Shown here piece by piece: positions 1-14,500 of a DNA stretch of 64,000 nucleotides. A program made the position numbers and the translations under genes. The DNA comes from Neelides folsomi (Eukaryota; Arthropoda; Collembola; Neelipleona; Neelidae). The notes under the pieces were generated by a model. The model made no database searches and was not told the origin of the DNA. It saw nothing but the letters and a program-made list of their open reading frames with translations. Numbering within the stretch: position 1 is the stretch's first letter; every line of letters begins with the position of its first letter. The stretch is taken from the NCBI GenBank assembly GCA_034687125.1, contig JAQGBZ010000061.1:124001-188000 (forward strand). Direction: 5' to 3'.

Positions 1-495
1 TTCCTTTACAAGCATTTTACTTGAACAACGTTTAATGTAATAAATGTAATAATAAAAAAAATACTCAAAAATACTTTAAATTATAAAACGAATACTATAA
101 TGTACCATTAATCATAAAATTAGAGCATATAATATTTTCTAATGTTTTTATATGGAGTATAATGCAATAATGCAGCGGCCTATGACGCCTATTCATATTT
201 ATTTATCCACACATTATACATATCTCTTCTATTCTGAATTGCTTTTATGTTTAATATAATTTGAATCTCCCAAACTCTATTTTGTCATGTAGTGGGAAGT
301 TCAAATTGAATTGGTCATAACTTACTTTTGTCGTTTCGTCATTTGGCTCTTCTTGCTGTCGACGGAAGTTTTGATCATTTACATTCCAACTGCCCAATTA
401 ACAGAGATACATCTTATCGCATTTTATTGTGAAGACGTAAATTAGCATATCATAATATCTTTTGATCTTCTACCGATCTTTGCTCATTTGCTCAA
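1..495. other. AT-rich non-coding sequence
   Basis: No open frame or splice pattern that I can support. It is upstream sequence of the small gene that follows and probably holds its promoter. I see no convincing TATA/initiator pair at the expected distance from the leader exon. Confidence 0.5.
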
Positions 496-513
496 CCTAT
501 CTACCTATCTATC

Positions 514-544
<31 letters not shown>

Positions 545-545
545 C
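496..545. repeat. (ATCT)n microsatellite in the leader of the next gene
   Basis: An almost uninterrupted tetranucleotide tract (CTAT/ATCT units, two interruptions) that runs directly into the splice donor CAG|GTAAGC at 547/548. It therefore seems to be transcribed as the 3' end of a 5' untranslated exon. Confidence 0.9.
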
Positions 546-719
546 AGGTAAGCGAACTTCAAAGCTTAAATTCGTCTAAAAATAAATGGCGAATGAGTCA
601 AATTGTTTATGTTTACAAAATAATATATTTGATAATTAATTTATTTTATAATTAATTTTAAAACCCAGTTGCTTATATAATATTTTATTGTAATTTTTAA
701 TTTTTGAAAATATTCAGAA

Positions 720-1064
720 ATGGATGCAAAGAAAAGTTTCGAGAGTTCATGTTCATTCCCATTCGGTGACTGCAATAAAATATCCGAAAACCCGCCTGGT
801 CAATTGCAGTCGGCTTGCATTTGTGACCGTAAAATCACTGGTGTCATTTGCGGAAGTTGTGGATATTCATCCGACAAACTTCGAAGCAGGAGGATTTGCT
901 CGGTTCATCCACACGTATGCAGAAATTGCTCTATATAATTTAATTTATGCATTTATTGCAATTGTAATTATTGCACAGATAATTGTTTGTAAATTTAGAA
1001 CGTGTTTCTGATGGACCATAAGAAATGCCCCAATTGCCACCAAGAAAAATTGACTGAATGCTAA
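720..1064 (+). CDS. Small cysteine-rich (zinc-ribbon-like) protein, two coding exons
   Basis: Coding exons 720-914 and 999-1064, joined in phase 0 (CAC|GTATGC donor, AATTTAG| acceptor), give 86 residues. A leader exon ends at 547 (CAG|GTAAGC) and the acceptor at 716-717 places the ATG two bases into the next exon. The protein has paired cysteines: CICDRK, VICGSCGY, a Cys-x-x-His-Pro-His stretch, then LMD, CPNC and a C-terminal ECstop. The splice matters, because the unspliced frame ends six codons before a natural end and loses the CPNC pair. The order Cys-x-Cys, Cys-x-x-Cys, C..HP, LMD, CP.C reminds me of a small conserved arthropod family of unknown function (Drosophila CG13380-like); that link is from memory and untested. 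Metal binding is inferred. No signal peptide or membrane segment is seen. Confidence 0.72.
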
Positions 1065-2523
1065 ATATTTTGATTGATGGCTTAATAACTACGTAAGTTT
1101 TGTGGTACATTATAAATGATTTGATATTTATTTTCAATTTGAAACTTTATTTTCTCAACAAACACAAGTAACTCATTCTTTCAACCACACTAGACAATTT
1201 TTGGAAAACAAAGTATTCTTTGGTTAATTAATAACATACGTATTTGAACTTATTCTTTAATTTGAAACACTTATATTATGAATTTTTTTACTAATTTCAA
1301 AGTCTATTATGATAATCATATATTTTGTTTTAAAATTAATTGTTTTATCTTTTCATTTACTAAACTATTCAAAAAATTCTAAATTAATATGTTATCGGAT
1401 CCAATTACTCTAAAAATTCTGAACAAATTCAGATAATTTTTTCACTTTGAGATTTTATATAATTTAGGTAGAATTTTCCACCATGTATTAGAATTACAGA
1501 TAAAATGCTATGTTATGACTAATAGCTATAAATTCTGATTTAAACTTGGTAAATTAGCTATAATCAATTTGTTTAAATTATTTAATTTCGGCGTTAATAA
1601 AATTACACATTAAAATGAATTTTGTGTATACCAGACTTATTTAATTTGAAATTTTACATCTAATTTACGGCTTAAACATTCATGATTTACTTTTAACAAT
1701 TTTTACGCACATATTTAAGATACAATATATTTTTAACAAGTCCTTTGCCTTTGTGCGAAATTATCTGTAATTCCAAATCTATTAATTTAAAAAAGTTAAA
1801 ATTGTCTAAACAACGTCACACATTGTATATTACGTAGTTTAGATAATTAGTTTTTAACGTGTGTGAATATTTCTTAATAATAATTACAGATAGAACATAG
1901 TAAACAGTAGAAGACTAGATGAGAACCCATCAATAAAATTATTAAATAGCTTGTAGTTTTCAATTTACTATAATTTATATTAGTTAAATATCCTTTTTTA
2001 AAGTAAAATAAATTATAAAAATGGGTTATCTCATGTCATGAAGAAAGTGACTATATTGACAAGTGTTATGTAGAGTGCTACATAGTGTTAAGAACAGTGA
2101 CCCGGGGTTATTCTTTTGAAATTTTACCGAAAATGACTATGTATTTCATTCTTTTCATTATTTCACGAACAGTTAGACTACATTTTGAACTACTTATTTA
2201 ACATTTAATTTCAAATATTTACAAATCTTCCTAACTATCTTACACATAACTTAGAATTGCTTATGTATCAGAGAAGGACAATGTAAATTGTGATACACTA
2301 ATCAAATATCAATTACACTTATAGTATAGTAGTACAGCTTATACTTAATTGGTGTCGAATGCCTAGAGTACATGTGTGTGGCACAGGAAAGGAAATTATC
2401 CTCTGAAGGAGATAAAAATAATTAAATGTGTATAAGTAGTAAAAAGAACCGAGAGACACACTTGGATTTAGCACGCCGTTTGGGTGAGAGCGGATGATAC
2501 TCATGGGAATTGGCCCGGATGAC
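1065..2523. other. AT-rich intergenic sequence
   Basis: Lies between the 3' end of the small cysteine-rich gene (+) and the stop codon of the nervy homologue (-), so it must carry both 3' untranslated regions. No frame of note and no repeat that I recognise. Confidence 0.6.
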
Positions 2524-5500
2524 TCAATTCGACCCTGATGAGTGGTTGTCGGGAGACGGGTTGCTCACGTTGATAGGGGAAGAGTTGCTGTTCTCCTGCA
2601 CGTGGGAGTTTTTACTGTCGGAAGCACCAGAGAGACGATCAGTGGAACTTGAACCGTTCCTCCCACACACGGCGTGGTGGTTCTCCCAGTCTTTGTGTTG
2701 ACAAAAAGAGGAACAGTATCGAGCCATGTTACAGCCGCTGCAGGTCTCATGGGCCTTTCGCCCACAATTCCAGCAGGTCTGGAAAGAATTAGCCTCTTTC
2801 GCACTCCCGGCCCCAAACCCGGTCCGCACTTCCGCGTCCACAGGGGCTCCTACCAGGAGCGCCTCTGTGTTCCGCCGATTCTCGTGGATAACCCGCTCAA
2901 TCCGGGCTCGCTCGGCTGCTACGGCCTCACAGGCTCGAGCTTCTGCAGCTGCCACAGCACGTTGAAGCTCAACCAGCGCTTGGCGCTTCACTTCTTGAAC
3001 GGCCTCTTCTGAAACATAATATTTTCATATTTACTCATTGCATAATTCATAATTGCTGTTACAAAGTTACCTACTTGTATGTATACACTACAATACTATT
3101 ATAATATACAGTATACCATACTATATATTATTATCTGTAAGCAGAGATGTTTTGACAATCATGCTTTGATGACTGTTTTGTAAAATGCAAATACGAGTAA
3201 CTCAATTAATTATTTTTCATGATCATTTTGTATCTTCATCTTTTGTTAATGGCTAATGCACACTATAGAGCTAGAGGGTGGGAAATGTTTTGATAAGTTA
3301 AGTGTGTGTATTTACCCGCCCGTCGTTTGACTTCAGATACACGATCCTCTGTTGCCCGAAGTGCCTGAGCCATCATTTCTCCCGCTTGCCTTTTAAAGTC
3401 ATCCGAGTTTTCGACAGTGGTGAATGTTGGTCGTCGGAGCCACGAAGCTCCTCCGTCCCCTTCCGCATGAAAAGTCCGATTTTGGAGTATCCCCAGGGCC
3501 CTTTTCGTCTTTTCAACCATGCTAAGGATGCAGTTGAGCATGACATGGATGTTTTTCCATTCGTCTTCTGGGCCTTTGGCGCTTCCCGCATTCGGCGTCT
3601 GGTTCGAACTGCCCCCCTCGTGGTGGATCCCATGGCCGTGATGGATAATGGGATAGGAATATGGGTAGTCGCGAAACTCCCCACCGCTCACATTTGACCC
3701 CTGTGAGATGAAGAAGGAGGGCGAGAAAAGACTCCCGTGGTGTCTCTTCGGAGTCGAGGTATAACTCGGTTCCCCGGCTTCCCCATTCTCGTAAAAGCTG
3801 CAATAAACGGAGGAGATTTTAACTCGGGTTCGGATTGAAGAATCTGCAGACTCTCGTCAATTTGCAGCGTCAGAGAGTGAGTTGAACCCAGAGAGGATAA
3901 TCCTAGTGGTGAAATGAAGGCCCAGATGGTCAATATCAATCGGAGGGAGGTTGGAGAAGCCAAGTCCTCGCTCCAACTCCCCAAACACCACATGCCTCAC
4001 ATTTAAATATATATGTGGATGTGGAGGCTGTGAAGGCAGCTGGGATCTGCCAGCGTGCAGCATCCCACACAGCCTCTAATTTCTTTTCACAGCTCTCACC
4101 GCACCAAGACTTTCCCTACCATTCATTTCCCTATGGTTTTACCTTTCTGTCGCCTTCCGTTTGCCCGAATGACCCACGTCGCCAGCTTCCGAATGGAATA
4201 TGTCGCAAGGTTCTCCGGGAGAAGATCCCGACTCGATGATAGAATGCTCGTGACCCCTGATGTAGCTAAGCGGAGACTGGAATCGAAAATCGGAACTTTA
4301 GGATTCGGCCTTCCATTACAATCTTTTATAGGGCAGCTCAGCCAGAAGTTTGGGTTACCTGCTTAGCTATTCGGGCAAGGTGGCTGATCTCTCGCTGGAG
4401 GAGCGGCAGGTGCGCTCTCAAAAATGGCACGACGAAAGGTCTCAGCGGGAACGAAGTAATCTATGGTAAGAAGAAGGATTTACCTTGTTCGACTATACCA
4501 GATATGGTTAAAGCTATTCATTGTGCACAAAGGCGACAGGAATTCCGTGTCTTAAAATAAGTTTCAGGACTTACCTCTTGAAGAGAATGGTGGAATTCCT
4601 CAATGCTCAAATGACCGCTCTTGATATTGAAAAAGGATTTTATTAATAAAGGAATTGAGAATTTGTAATTTTAGATAAAAATGAATAATTACCACAAGAT
4701 TAAAGACAAGGGTTTTAACGCGATCGCCGATTTCTGGAGAAATGTCGCACCCAAAATGGAGAAGCGTCCCCAGAAATCTCTTCATCTTTACGACATGGCG
4801 ACCAGAACCATGTCCAAGTCCATCTATAAAATTCAATTCGTTTAATTAATTTTACATTGTAGTTTCGATTAACAAATTTAATTATTTTTATAATATTTGT
4901 TTCACAAGTGAATTCCAATAGCTTGGATGTATTTAAAATGTGTTTACATGAAGATCCCCCAGATCCGGATGAGTTAGAGTTGCATGAGGAAGAAGGAGTT
5001 CTTCCGGCATTAGAACTTGTCGCATTGTTGCTCGAGGCTCCATTCCCAGGCGGTGAGGGCGTTCCTCCTCCGGAACCAACAGGAGGATTCGGCACCGACG
5101 ACCCATTTGAGACCGTGGTTGTGGTGCTGTGCGGTGAGGAAAATTGATGGCCAAAGCTGTGCCCGTGATGAGATGAGTTCGAGCTGCCACTCTTGTTGAC
5201 ACTCGAAGTGTTTGGAGGAGACTGGGACCGACATCCGCTCACAGAACCCCCCTTCGGACTTTCACTCATCCGACCAGAATTCTCTCGACTTAACACTACT
5301 AGGAATTAGGAAAATTAATTGACAACCACAATCATTTTATTCTTAACTTATCTTTAATTACATTTACTCATCATGAATATTTTTCACTTTTTAATCCATA
5401 AGACCAGAGTTCTGATTTTTCATTTACGTTTAAAGAATAAGTAACGAATTCGTTTTAGTTTTAATTCACAGCCATAGCCATTGTTGCATTTGTATGGAAT

Positions 5501-8500
5501 TCAACAGTAATTTGTCTAATTATGGAATATATTTTCAATGCAGTGGTAAAATGCAAAGAGGAAGTTTTTAAAACAAGGTTAATTAGTTAATTAGCATTGG
5601 TTTTCCATTATTTCAATCAGGAGTGTTTAAATGGTTTCTTTGAAGAAATATATTCTTGAATCTTTGAGCATATTTTTCCCATGTTTCAATTGAGGTGTTT
5701 TCGTAGTCTCCCATGCCACGTTTCTCTTTAATTAGAGAACAAGGATTTGGGGCCAGATTGTCCTGAGAGGGAAAGGAAAAGAAAGCCGGCATGTTTTTAG
5801 AACTTGAATTGCAAGACTTAGGAGTGGACGAGGAAGTTGGGAAAAAGCACTTGCAAAACTACTTGAACATAAACTACTCCTACGAATGGATGTGATGTGA
5901 ACATCTGTTTCTAATTAAATTCCATTCCCATGAAGAGTAACTGTAATTTATCCGATCCCCCCTTTCCTTCCGATCGCTCCGATTGCCCCGCTTTCATCCA
6001 ACATGACTGACTGATGGAGGGATCCGTTCCCAACCCTCACCTGCCCCTTTCGTGACAGACACTTTCCCTACAACTTTCTCCCTAACTTTCCCATCATTTC
6101 CGCCCGAATTCTTATTCCGAATGTCGGGGAGTCCCGACGACGCACTACCTGCCAATTCTCCACCCCAGGAATCAAAACGATGAGAGTTGGATTTGATGCT
6201 AATGCCTTCCAAGAATTAATGTTCCCCTCCCCATCTCATTTGCAAAGAAGGATAAGTATACCATAAAAAGGGAGTTTTCTCCGTCTGGTGGGAAAACTAA
6301 GGGTTCTTTACATCATCTTCATCTCAAAGCCCTCAGATCGCGTCTTTTTGGCAAAGAGTTTGAATCATAATTTAGGGCTCCGTACCAATCCTGGCACCCC
6401 CATCCGCCCCACCAGATGAGCAAATGATTGAGGGCAGGAAAAGGAGTATCGGAATGAAGCAAAGTGTAAGTAAAAGCATTAGGAATGGTGGAAGATACAT
6501 AATATGACCCAATGGGTCGAGAGAGAGAGTGGAATAAAGAGATGGGATGGATCACAGCTGCCACCGTTACCATAAGACTCTTCCAGATGTACGTACAAAG
6601 TAGAAGAGCCTTTTTATATGACTCGCGATTCCCATCCAATATGCCTGTACAAGGGTCGTGTGCTATCGGCATAACCAAATGCCCCTAGCACTTTAATTCT
6701 CCAATCCTTCCTCTTCTCGGTCAAATGTAATATAAGAGCTGAAGGGGAAAGGAGGTGGAGGCCGCCTGGCTCCCACCCGTGTCCACTCTCACCCCATTAA
6801 CGGGAAAAATATGTCAAAACATTAGGTGTGCCGAATGGGAAGTTACAGCCTTCCGAAGTCCAAAAATAAATATTCCCCTCGTTGGTCAACTTAATTCCAA
6901 ATGTGTCTAGCTGACCACGAGTCAAATTTCCGAATTTTCAAAGTGTTAAACAATGGTTATAAATTGTTCTCGCCTATGAGTTCTAGGCATAAAGAATAGT
7001 ATACCTAATGTCTAAATCGATATGTGGGATTGTATTGGAAATTTGAATGTTTTGGGAAGGTTTGAGTGATTATGATTAGTTGGTGGCCTGCGACTGACTC
7101 TCAATCTGTGAGTGATGAGATAGGACGGGTCAAGCTCTCGTGTGTGGAATCTCATCTCTGGACTCGAGAGCCTCATTGTGGGATGAAGGAAGATGGAGAG
7201 GTTTAGAATTCATCTCTCTGGCTCTCAACCTCTGAATCCTATCTGCTCCCGACACTTTCATATCAAATGAATTTCCACTCCTTTTCTCGCCCGCCTCTGT
7301 TTTTGACTTCTTCACAACCGAAGGCTGGCCGGGGAGAGGCTTCTGATCAAAACCCGCATTTCATTCTCCCCATCATCGCCATGCAAAATTGTCTTCTAGT
7401 CCCACAATTGACAAAAACTCCATAATTTACTTTTGAATGAGCTCCAGACCTCCTACCTCAAATACTTCAATTCCACTTACCAAAACTGGGAACTTGTTTG
7501 CAAATTACTTTTAACCCCCAATTTCCAAATTTCGGAGTTCTAAAGAAAATGCTTACATTTAACATCCACAATCCACCATGTATAAATAGAATACTATTAA
7601 TCTCAAGGCTCAAAATTTTCAATTAGATGATGTGGACTAAACCAAGTTGTTAATGGATTTTAATCATTTTCTTTACGTAAGTTTCCTGAAATTGAAATTG
7701 AACTAATTGAGGTTGTCGCTTCAAGACTTCCATACTGCTTTGATGTCCAGACTTGTTTGTACATATGACTAATTGGAACTCGCTTAGAGCCAACTGGGGA
7801 TAAGATAAAGCAAGAAAGGTATTGAAACAACGTAATCCTTGTTAAGACTTTCTCACCCCCTCTTCACAACAACGCACACATGTTGCATAAACAAAGGAGG
7901 AAAAATGATAATCGGGCACGCAAATGAGGAAATGACATATGTTGTCTCTCCAATGCTAATCTAATTGTAAGTAAAGTAGTTTTAAGAATCGAGTTGACGC
8001 GATTTGCGGTTCCCACTCATCTCCCTCACACACTCCGTTCCCTCCTAGTCAAGGAAAATAAGAAATTGAGGAAGAATAGGAGAGCGTGGGGGATAAGCAT
8101 ATTAAATTACACCTTCTGGTAACTCGGCCTGCTGGAGCGTTTGATAGAAATCAGGAGGAGAGGATGAGGATGAACATATGGGGAGACGAAAAACAGCATA
8201 CGGAATAAAAATAGAGGAATAGTCCCAAATGTCAGTGGCCCATTGAATATGTATACTTTACATATAATATTCTTCACGTAGGAGGAGAAATCATATGCTC
8301 GTAATGCCCGAGTTTTAACCATGTACTTAATAGGAGGATCGTCATCAAGTGGCATATGGGACAACTTATGTACGCATATGAAGTATTTGTACTACTTACA
8401 TATTTATTCCACAATACGGCTCCACTCATAATACACTTCAACCTTTCCTATTACCTCTCATTCAATTCGGGCCATTGAGGCAGACTGTTGTGGAAAGGGC

Positions 8501-11500
8501 CAGGTGATTGAAGATTTGTGGCCAAATTACCCAAACATTTCCCTTTCCTTTAATGCTCACAACTTCGCCTCAACACGCCACCCTGAACAATTAAATGATG
8601 AAGGGATTATTAAAATTTATCTATTTGGCGCCCATTGTTGAATGAATGAGATAAACATTGGAGGAAATTAAATAATGTGATGAGCTCACAGTTAGAAATA
8701 AATAAATAAATGGCCAAACTTTTGATATTCCACTGACAGATGTTTGACCTTTACTTCTGTTGGTTTTATTTAACAAATATCATGTGCTCATTCATGTTTC
8801 CCAATTCACGGCTTCAACTCTTCCTCTGTGTCCAATAAATAATAAGTGCATTTCATGTGTTTGGACCACGAGGACGACGTCTCAACTCTCCTTCCTTGGT
8901 CTTAGGCTAAATATTTCATGGTAAGATATAAAAAATATATATGTATGTGGATGAAGGGGAAATCATAGAGCTCGTGTTGTTCGTCTCCCATTACATTTCA
9001 TGCTTGGGGAGCTAAGGAGGGATAATGTGTAAATATGTCGTTAGAACGCGTTATGACGTGTCGTAAGAAGAATACTGTATGTAAAAAATAACAATTCTTT
9101 GAATTTTATGAATAAAAGAAACAATAAATTACATTTGAGCAAGGAGGAATGATGGGGAAAGAATGAGATGGTCGGACATGTGAAAGATGGGAGGATTCGA
9201 TCCGAAAACATTTTCATGAAAGAAACCGTGACAAGTCTTACATGGTACATTTGCATATATGTTTGAGGAATAAATATTAACCGAGTGGAGTAAATAGATT
9301 TGAGACAAACTGTGGAAGGATAGGGAGAAAAAAACTATTCCTACCATTTTGTCATTTTGGTTTGAGGAGGATATGCATAGTAAACTATTTAATATCCCCA
9401 TATTGGAAGAGGAGGGCGAGATAAAAGAAAAGCGGTTTTACTCCTCGCCTGAGAATCCGATTCGGAAGAAAAGAATGCTCACAGGTGCAAAAGTAAAAAG
9501 AAAACCCCGAGTGCCCGCTGTGTCCCTTAACATACTCTTTTGCATATACATAAGCTTTTACTTCCATTCATGATTGTGGTTTGGATGGAGAATTCAATTG
9601 TCCTTCTAATTCCTCTTTACTCACCATACATCAATTGATTGTGTCAATGAAATGAAGAACAAGGTGTTCCAATTCCCAAAAATCTTTCTTGGAATCCTCC
9701 AAATTTACCAAGATCATCAATCAGGCGTGAGTCTTTGCAGAATAACTAATGCAAAAGATAAAATAATGTGGGAGGGATTTAAACAGGGTCCTTGTTCATC
9801 CTCAGCTTATTCTCCTTTTCACCGCGAGAATCATTTCTCTTTTTGAATAGAAGGTGAGAGAGGGATTATTGATCATTTATTCTTACGTCTGTCGGGGCCC
9901 GTGAGTATTTATCCATTAGACATGGGAAAGGAAGTTGGAGAGACTCAGGTGGAAGATTTCTTCTCCGACTCCCTTCACTTTTCATTGGCATTGTTATGAA
10001 GATGAAGAAGCGGAGCAGATGGGAATTCCAACTAATTTCAACTCCCTCGGTCCCAACACGGAAAGCACATACTTTCTCGCCCAACTAATTTTTATCCCAA
10101 GGAAAAAAATAAGCCACCGTTGATCTCAAACACATGTGGTAGCTAAATTCGGGTAATGAGGGAAAAGTTGACAAACTTATGTGAGAGACTTATTTACTCT
10201 TCCTCCTGCTCTCCGGAATTGTCATTCGCACAAATGAGGAAACAAACGCCCACGAGTTAATGCAGATCGTAGTGAGGTGATAGTGAACAAGGGGTTAAAA
10301 TTTTACGTCTTTTTCTATCTATTCACATTTTTCTTACAAAAAGAGGGAAATGATGAATTAAACATGTGTGGAAATTGGAAGGAGAAATTTGCAAGGTTCT
10401 TATTAAATACATAACGTTATACTATCGTCAAAAGTTGAAAGAAAAAAAAGGTTCAAGTTTCGAATTTCTTTTTAGATTTTTCATACTTCCCTTCTCGAGG
10501 GCATAATCTATTTGTTGGAGACAGAAACAAGGACCCGGTTTGTGTAAATGGAAAGCGGGAGAGAGAAAATCCCTTTTGGCAGAAGAAAGACCCGTTTTGA
10601 TTTCATTGGAAATCTATGAAGGCACAGGTGACGGCTTTTCGGCCCTCCAGCTCACCAGAAGAAGAAGGGAGAGAAACACATGTGCACCCGTCTCTCTTCT
10701 TCCATAAAAAATATTTGCTCTCAAATTAATTTCACAGACATTAGAAGCCGAACCCCGAAGTTCCTCTCTCCACTCCGCCATTCGTGTAATTAGCCATCCT
10801 TGAAATGGCCAACTAACATTTGCCGCTCCTTTCCCTCTCCCTCAAACCCCCGGCACCTCTCCCTCATTTCCATTTCTGGTCGTGTTGGTCGCTCTGATGA
10901 GCCGCGTCGGGTTAAACGTTTATGGCCGCTGATGTGGCGGATTTTTTTCATTTTTAAAGGAAAAGCCCGAGACATGATGAGTAATGTGTTGGCAGGAGTG
11001 AGATGGGCTCGATGGAATAGAAAGAGTTTTTGATTTCTTTGGGACACAGCTGAGCTCGCTCTCAGGGTTTATTATACGAGGGCAGAGGAGAATCTTTATT
11101 GATAATCCTATATAGCCACCATCCTCCGCGGGAGCGATGAACAAGGAGGATGTTGGAGCTCTCGGGGCTTCACGCGGCTCAGCCTCATCTCCACCACGGA
11201 GTACATGGTAATATACACAAGAGCTATGGTTCCCCATAAGTGGTCCCATCTGCTCCGCCAAAACTAGCAAAATATTAATGACCAACACTCTTGCAAAATA
11301 GGAGGTATTATGAAAAAGAGTCCTGCCCTCCCCTCAACATCATCAGGGCACATCTGGAGGTTCGAGGTCTCCTTATGTACATACAGAACCGCTCAAGATC
11401 CGAAGAGACAAGGGGGCCGTGCATGGAATAATACTCAGGGAATCAATTTAGTATTTATTGTAAACATAAATCCGGCTCGTTTCCCACAAAACTCGGATTC

Positions 11501-14500
11501 ATCCGTTGGGAAAGGAAGTGTAAGTATTTGAAGAGGATCGGAATTCGATGAGACCTCGGCAGCCTGGGCGGGCCGCATAATGATAAAATGGATTCGTGCG
11601 AAATCGCGGAGGAGAGGAGGATTAGAGACCCACGGATGAGTGTGTAGGACATTCGTGGAGAGCGACAAGGGATCAAGGAGCAAACAGAGTTGGAGAGAGC
11701 TGCTGGAGGGAACGCACAGAATCTCATCCATCCAAAAAGGAATAAAAGGGGGGAACCCGCCTTCCTCCTGAGAACACACAGGTGATCGGCTCATAACGGG
11801 AGCTTCCCATGTGCCGGGCGAAGGAGTCTATCTCACTCAATCCGCTGGAAAAATAAGATGAGGAAATATGCAGAGGCAAATGTGAGTCTTCGACGGAAAT
11901 CATCTTAAAAGGAGGTTATACACATAACCATCTTCCCAACCTCTCATCATGGGCTTTGTTATGGAATGGTGCAGTAAGGACCTTGGGCCTTTGCTAGGCT
12001 CCTTTCCCTCATAAATATTTGCTCAATGGAGAAGGAAAGACTCTCTTTTGTTTATTTCGAAACAAATCATTTCTCGGCCTAAATCCCTTCAATGAAAATC
12101 GTCAGAGTGCTGTGAGTCCTCTTTTCTCTCGAGGAGTTTTGATACGTGTTCCCACATTTATTTTTGTTTTCCTTTAATTCCCCCCATATTCTTCCCACCC
12201 TCATTTCTCCGAGAGGATTTCTCATTCCCCACCCGTCTCATTCAGATCGTCTCAGACGTTTTGTTCTTTCCTATACGGTGTATGGGAATTGTTGATGGCT
12301 ATCCATTTATTCTTTCCTAATTTTCTAAAAAGTTTCCTTTTGAGACAGAAAAAGTCGTTTTGGGGGGCGAGAGCATGGGAGTGACAGGGGAAAATAGTCT
12401 CTTATTTCCTCCGGTTCAAGTCAGGTAAAGAGTATGAGATCTTGTGATGTCTTGAGCATCTTTCCCTCTTGAAACCGTCTGAAACATTCTTTGGATCTAT
12501 ATGTCCTGTCACCAACATGCCCATTTGGGATCATCGATTTTCCTCATGGGGACCTAGAGGGATCGAGAACGTCTCTCAAATGAAATTACTCTCAAGGAGG
12601 TCGCGTACCAGAAGTGGCAATATGGATGTTTCCCTTCGCCCATCGCTCTCCCAAATCCCACTTAAGACTTTCTTCCATTACATCGCCATTAGCATTCAAA
12701 ATTTAAATTCTTCCTCCGGTTTGAATCCTCCAGCGGGTCTTATCAGTGGGACCAGGGGCGCTTCCAAAGTCCTCCTTCCTTCCCTCATGTGCGATCAGGA
12801 GGGAAACCCATCTCGGGACAAAACTGACAGAACAATTTTCATTCTAATTTACTCCTGTTTAAAGAATGTGTTCGAACACGATAAAGTTGGCGAAGAAGTT
12901 TGAAGCCTCAGAAATTGAGTCGTCGTCCTGTACAAGGAGTTCCTGGGACAGACACTTTGGGTCTTTTCTCTCCCTCCCTCATTCAAACGAGAAGGTGGTC
13001 CTACGAATGCAGCTGACGGAAGTTTTGATCTTGAAGACAAGTTCTTTTCCTTAACAATATGATTCCTTTGTCCAGGACGGAGAAGAGAGAGCTAAGGAAA
13101 ACAATAGGTTCCCGATGAAAGCAAACTTATTGGCTCCTGGAGGGCATCTCCATATATTCCGAACCTGGAGGAGACCCTCATAATGAAAAGCACACAAGTC
13201 TTTGAAGACCCTCGTTTTCTATTTGACTATCTAATAAGAACCAACAACTCCTGTCATCTCCACATTTCTTCCCCCATTAAGACGCCTCAGTGACAATCTC
13301 TCACGGTGGGGAGAATAAACGAGAGTAATGTATTCAGAAAGGGGAGGAAAACTCATTAGTCGAAATAGATTCGGGTTTTTCTTATTTGTAAGTTTTTCCA
13401 AACACCATAAACATATTTATCATACATACCACTGGACTATTAAAGAATATTATTATTTGCTAAATATGTCTTTATTCTGATAAAGCACACCATAGAGTAT
13501 AGATTTGGAAAGCAGGAGAATTATTCTTCAATAGCAAACACGAAGGAGATAATCCAAGGAGGTTTTATATCCAGTAAAATATGAAACTTTCCCAAGCCAA
13601 GGGGCAAAGGAGAAAAAGTGAAGTTCTCGTGGCAAGTTTATTTCCTTCCAAACCCTGTCATTATACCCATGAGAACTTTGTCACTTGGCAAATTGAAGAG
13701 AGGAAGAATGAATAAGTTAGTGGAGCGGATGGCCGGAGAAATAGGCACACGAACCGTAAATTGGGAGATGGGTGTGAAGTGGAATGGGACGGAGAGCAGG
13801 GCTGGTGGATTCCGGACTTGGAACGAGAAATAGATTGCCCCTTCGATATCAAACTTGTCAACTCCACATGAAAGAGACACAAAGTTTAAATGAGTCTCTT
13901 AGCAGGTGGCCCCTCTCCAGACCAGCCTTCACTTTATTTTAAAGAGGCGGATGAAGATGAACTGCTTATGCCCTTCCCCACCCCAACTCCCCCTCCAACA
14001 ATTGAGTCATTCTTCACTTCATACACAAATGCCTGGGTTAATAACTCAAAACAAAAGCTCGGGGACCTTAAACGATCCTTTTTTGATGACTCTCTCTCTC
14101 TCCTTTCTCTATTTACTCTTGTCCATTTAAGAGTTTCCTCGACGCCTCCTTTTCTTAAGAACTTGGAGGGTCGTAAATCTCCATCGCCAACAAACTTGTC
14201 CGCTATTGACCATCAGAACAATGGTTTTATTCGGAGTTATGGGTGGAGAGGAGATTGCTCATGCAATCACACTCCTCTAATTATATGCGGTTCGGCTTTA
14301 GTCGCCAGGGTCTTGAGTGTTATCTTTGAAAACAGAATTGGTGTCCCTGGAAGAAGATGAGTCTTAACCCTCGTCAGCGAGAGCGAGAGAGAAAGTAGAG
14401 ATGAACTTTCTAAGACGTTTACTTGTGCCTGATCTCCTATTTTACGACTTGATCACGCCCCTGTCTTACGTCCTTACCTATCTTCCCTTCCCAGATGGAG

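Noticed and set aside
2674-3012. Plus-strand frames over 2.5-3.0 kb
   Set aside because: Antisense to the NHR3/MYND exon of the nervy homologue.
3522-3993. Minus-strand frames ending at 3522 and 3688
   Set aside because: Other frames or intron sequence of the nervy gene. The in-frame exon runs 3797-3316 without the intron that I first placed at 3700.
13890-14360. 156-codon frame (+) within the nervy intron
   Set aside because: Pro/Ser-rich start looked tempting, but the rest has no coherent composition and no promoter or splice sites fit.
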